Part shown: piece after piece, positions 62,010-64,000 of the stretch | Numbering within the stretch: the first letter of the stretch is position 1 | Layout: each line of letters opens with the position of its first letter | Assembly (NCBI GenBank): GCA_031553505.1 | Contig: JAVBLP010000004.1 | Coordinates: 102,617 to 166,616, forward strand | Length of the DNA stretch: 64,000 nt | Direction of reading: 5' to 3' | DNA from: JAVBLP01 sp031553505 | Lineage (GTDB): Bacteria; Elusimicrobiota; Endomicrobiia; Endomicrobiales; Endomicrobiaceae | Program-made: the position numbers and the translations under genes | Notes under the pieces: model-generated | The model's input: only the letters and a program-made list of their open reading frames with translations | Database searches by the model: none | What the model was told of the DNA's origin: nothing

Positions 62010-63404
62010 ATGAAAATTTTGTTAAATGTGATAATGAGGATATGTTTAATATTTATCGCGAGTTATTTAGTGCTTATATTGCTATACGGGTTCAATATGG
62101 CAAATGTAATGGTAACCAATTTCTGGCAGCAGTTTAAATATGAAGCAGGCAAAATGTATTACAGCAGCGATGTTGAGAAATTGGAAAAATGGAAGAAAAA
62201 AGAGACAGGTAAAGAAGATAAAATAGCCTTTAAAATGACGGATATGGCGCATTTTAAGCAAATAAAGAAATCGGCAAAAGCAGGCGACGCTGCAAGTCAA
62301 AATAAATTAGCTTCGATGTATTATACCGGCCAGGGCGTTAAACAAAATTACGCGGAAGCCCTAAAATGGTATGAAAAAGCCGCGGAGCAGGATTTTGCGG
62401 GCGCGCAGGAAGCGGTAGACGCAATCATGCTTTTTGATCAGACAAAGAACTCGGCAAAAACAGGCGACGCTGAAAGCCAGTTTAAACTGGCAGAAATGTA
62501 TTTTTACGGTAAAGGCGTTAAACAGGATTATGCTGAAGCCGTAAAATGGTATGAAAAAGCCGCTGAACAAGGCCATGTAAAAGCTAAAAAAATTACAGAC
62601 GCGGTTCTTTTTGAGCAAACAAGAAAAACAACGGAAAGCCAAATCAGACTGGCTGAAGACGGCCAAATGAGGCTGGCAGAAATGTACTATTACGGCATAG
62701 GCGTTGAGAACAATCACGCGGAAGCCGCGGCTTGGTATAAAAAGGCGGCGGAGCAGGGCGTTGTAGACGCCCAGTACGCTTTAGGCGAAATGTACTATAA
62801 CGGAGACGGAGTTGAAGAAAATACGGAAGAAGCTTTTAAATGGTATAAAAAAGCGGCGGAGCAGGAACACGTTGCGGCTCAATACGCTTTAGGCGGAATG
62901 TATTATGAAGGCAAAGGCACGCCGCAAAATTATGCCGGCGCGGTAAATTGGTATAAAAAGGCGGCAGAGCAAGGGGTCGCGGACGCACAATACGCGTTGG
63001 CTGGAATATATTATAACGCGCTCGGAGTTATACGGGATTACGATAAAGCTTTATACTGGTATCAAAAAGCGGCGGAGCAGAGGCTTGCCGGCGCCCAGTA
63101 CGCTTTGGGCGAAATGTATTATCTCGGAAAAGGCGTAAAACAAGATTACGCGGAAGCGATGAAGTGGTATAAAGAAGCGGAAAATCAATGGCTTATTGAT
63201 TTGGAATATGCCCAATCCGCAAGAGAGAAGCTTGCCGACGTACAATATATAATAGGTACTATGTACTATCTTGGCGAAGGTGCCGACCAGAATAATATTG
63301 AAGCGATAAACTGGTATCAAAAAGCGGCGGAGCAGGGTTCCGCGGAAGCTCAAAAAAAGTTAGATGAACTGTATGATTATGACATGATGAAGGAATTTAA
63401 GTAA
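62010..63404 (+). CDS. Membrane-anchored Sel1-repeat protein
   Basis: 464 residues from ATG 62010 (AGAGGA 7 bases upstream; a TTG 6 bases earlier is less likely). Anchor helix at about 8-28, then about eight Sel1 units of the form A(E)AxKWYKKAAEQG, e.g. YAEALKWYEKAAEQDF, HAEAAAWYKKAAEQGV, YAGAVNWYKKAAEQGV. Sel1 units form TPR-like scaffolds. Follows the ankyrin gene by 36 bases on the same strand. Confidence 0.9.
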   Translation: MKILLNVIMRICLIFIASYLVLILLYGFNMANVMVTNFWQQFKYEAGKMYYSSDVEKLEKWKKKETGKEDKIAFKMTDMAHFKQIKKSAKAGDAASQNKLASMYYTGQGVKQNYAEALKWYEKAAEQDFAGAQEAVDAIMLFDQTKNSAKTGDAESQFKLAEMYFYGKGVKQDYAEAVKWYEKAAEQGHVKAKKITDAVLFEQTRKTTESQIRLAEDGQMRLAEMYYYGIGVENNHAEAAAWYKKAAEQGVVDAQYALGEMYYNGDGVEENTEEAFKWYKKAAEQEHVAAQYALGGMYYEGKGTPQNYAGAVNWYKKAAEQGVADAQYALAGIYYNALGVIRDYDKALYWYQKAAEQRLAGAQYALGEMYYLGKGVKQDYAEAMKWYKEAENQWLIDLEYAQSAREKLADVQYIIGTMYYLGEGADQNNIEAINWYQKAAEQGSAEAQKKLDELYDYDMMKEFK

Positions 63405-63471
63405 AAATTATGCCAAATAAAGGGATTTTCAAAGTGTTTTTATTTATTTTTATAAAAAGGAAACATTAATA

Positions 63472-64000
63472 ATGAGAAAATTTTTAGTTTTGGGGATATG
63501 TTTTTTAGCCGGTGTATTTATATGCGCTTGTGATGTTAAAGACAAAACAGAAAAACCGCGTATTTCGCAGGAACAGGCAGAAAAACCACCGGAGCAGGCG
63601 CCTGAGGCGGTAAATTATGTAATTACAGGCAGCATAGACGCCGGAGGATCCGCGGAACCGGTTCCTTTCGAGCAAATAAAGAAATCCGCGGAAGCCGGCG
63701 ATGCCGAAAACCAGTTTAAACTGGCGGAATTGTATTATTCCGGACTGGTAGTCAAAGAAAACGGAAAAGAGACTGTAAGCGTCGACAGCCGTTTTGTCGG
63801 GAAAATGATTAATCCGGCAAATATAAATTACGCTGAAGCTAAAAAGTGGTATAAAAAAGCGGCAAAGCAAGGGTCTGAAAAAGCGCAAAAAATGTTGAAC
63901 TCAATGTCGCTTTTCGGGGAAGTTAAAAAGCAGGCGGAAGCAGGCAATGCCGAAAGCCAGTTTAAACTGGGCGAAATGTACCGTTATGGGGAAGGCACTA
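63472..64000 (+). CDS. Sel1-repeat lipoprotein (partial, 3' end outside window)
   Basis: At least 176 residues, cut by the window end. Lipoprotein signal MRKFLVLGICFLAGVFICAC with the lipobox Cys at about 20, a linker with Glu/Pro, then Sel1 units (AEAGDAENQFKLAELYYSG; YAEAKKWYKKAAKQGSEKA; AEAGNAESQFKLGEMYRYG). AAAAGG lies before the ATG. Shares unit sequences with the previous gene, so the two arose by duplication. Confidence 0.85.
   Translation, partial: MRKFLVLGICFLAGVFICACDVKDKTEKPRISQEQAEKPPEQAPEAVNYVITGSIDAGGSAEPVPFEQIKKSAEAGDAENQFKLAELYYSGLVVKENGKETVSVDSRFVGKMINPANINYAEAKKWYKKAAKQGSEKAQKMLNSMSLFGEVKKQAEAGNAESQFKLGEMYRYGEGT

Noticed and set aside
1..64000. CRISPR arrays, prophage or rRNA genes
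   Set aside because: No regularly spaced direct repeats, phage structural genes or rRNA sequence were recognised.

Overview
The window looks like the replication-origin region of a bacterial chromosome of about 40% GC. The minus strand carries the classic order rpmH-rnpA-yidD-yidC-jag ... mnmE-rsmA-dnaA-dnaN-dciA-gyrB-gyrA, and the plus strand carries a parABS locus. The mix of this origin block with an indolepyruvate oxidoreductase/aryl-CoA ligase locus, many secreted or membrane repeat proteins and a giant secreted protein suggests an anaerobic gut-type lineage. An Elusimicrobiota (Endomicrobium-like) host is my best guess; it is an inference from gene content, not proven. An envelope with an outer membrane is supported by a beta-barrel porin-like protein and several lipoproteins.

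Layout. 0-1.3 kb: a metal-transport pair (a CDF-like protein without its metal ligands, then a ZIP transporter). 1.3-6.2 kb (minus): a small His/Lys-rich secreted protein, YbaK, an ankyrin protein, a membrane-anchored phosphate-binding-like protein coupled to a glycerol-1-phosphate dehydrogenase, and a HAD phosphatase. 6.4-17.3 kb (minus): gyrA, gyrB, dciA, dnaN, dnaA, rsmA, mnmE. dnaA is interrupted by a single in-frame TAG. 17.7-21.8 kb: three RDD-family paralogues, a small membrane peptide and a flavodoxin-like reductase. 22.2-25.5 kb: jag, yidC, yidD, rnpA, rpmH. At 25.47 kb two promoters diverge from one shared -10 element; coding orientation switches there from minus to plus.

25.5-38 kb (plus): a porin-like protein, iorA/iorB, paaK and an ACT-domain protein (2-oxo-acid/aryl-acid fermentation), mixed with unknown membrane proteins, a CoA-binding protein and a HAD hydrolase. 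38.3-39.5 kb: a lipoprotein gene split by a frameshift. 39.6-43.8 kb: two perfect parS sites flanking a B12-binding radical SAM gene, then parA, a membrane protein and parB. 44.0-49.8 kb: a putatively leaderless small secreted protein and a secreted protein of about 1750 residues. 50.3-52.6 kb: a glycoside-hydrolase-like protein and a PIF1-like helicase, then tRNA-Arg.

52.7-57.3 kb is a probable small genomic island at the 3' end of tRNA-Arg. It carries a Ser-type sulfatase and its anaerobic sulfatase-maturating enzyme, and is bounded by a repeated tRNA 3' end. 57.5-64 kb: tag, a GNAT acetyltransferase, a NifU-like protein, a YfcE-like phosphodiesterase, tRNA-Glu, an OB-fold protein, and a run of secreted ankyrin and Sel1-repeat proteins that continues past the window. 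Gaps between genes are rich in palindromic and dispersed repeats. The most striking points are the nonsense codon in dnaA beside otherwise well-kept origin genes, the tRNA-Arg island, and the giant secreted protein.
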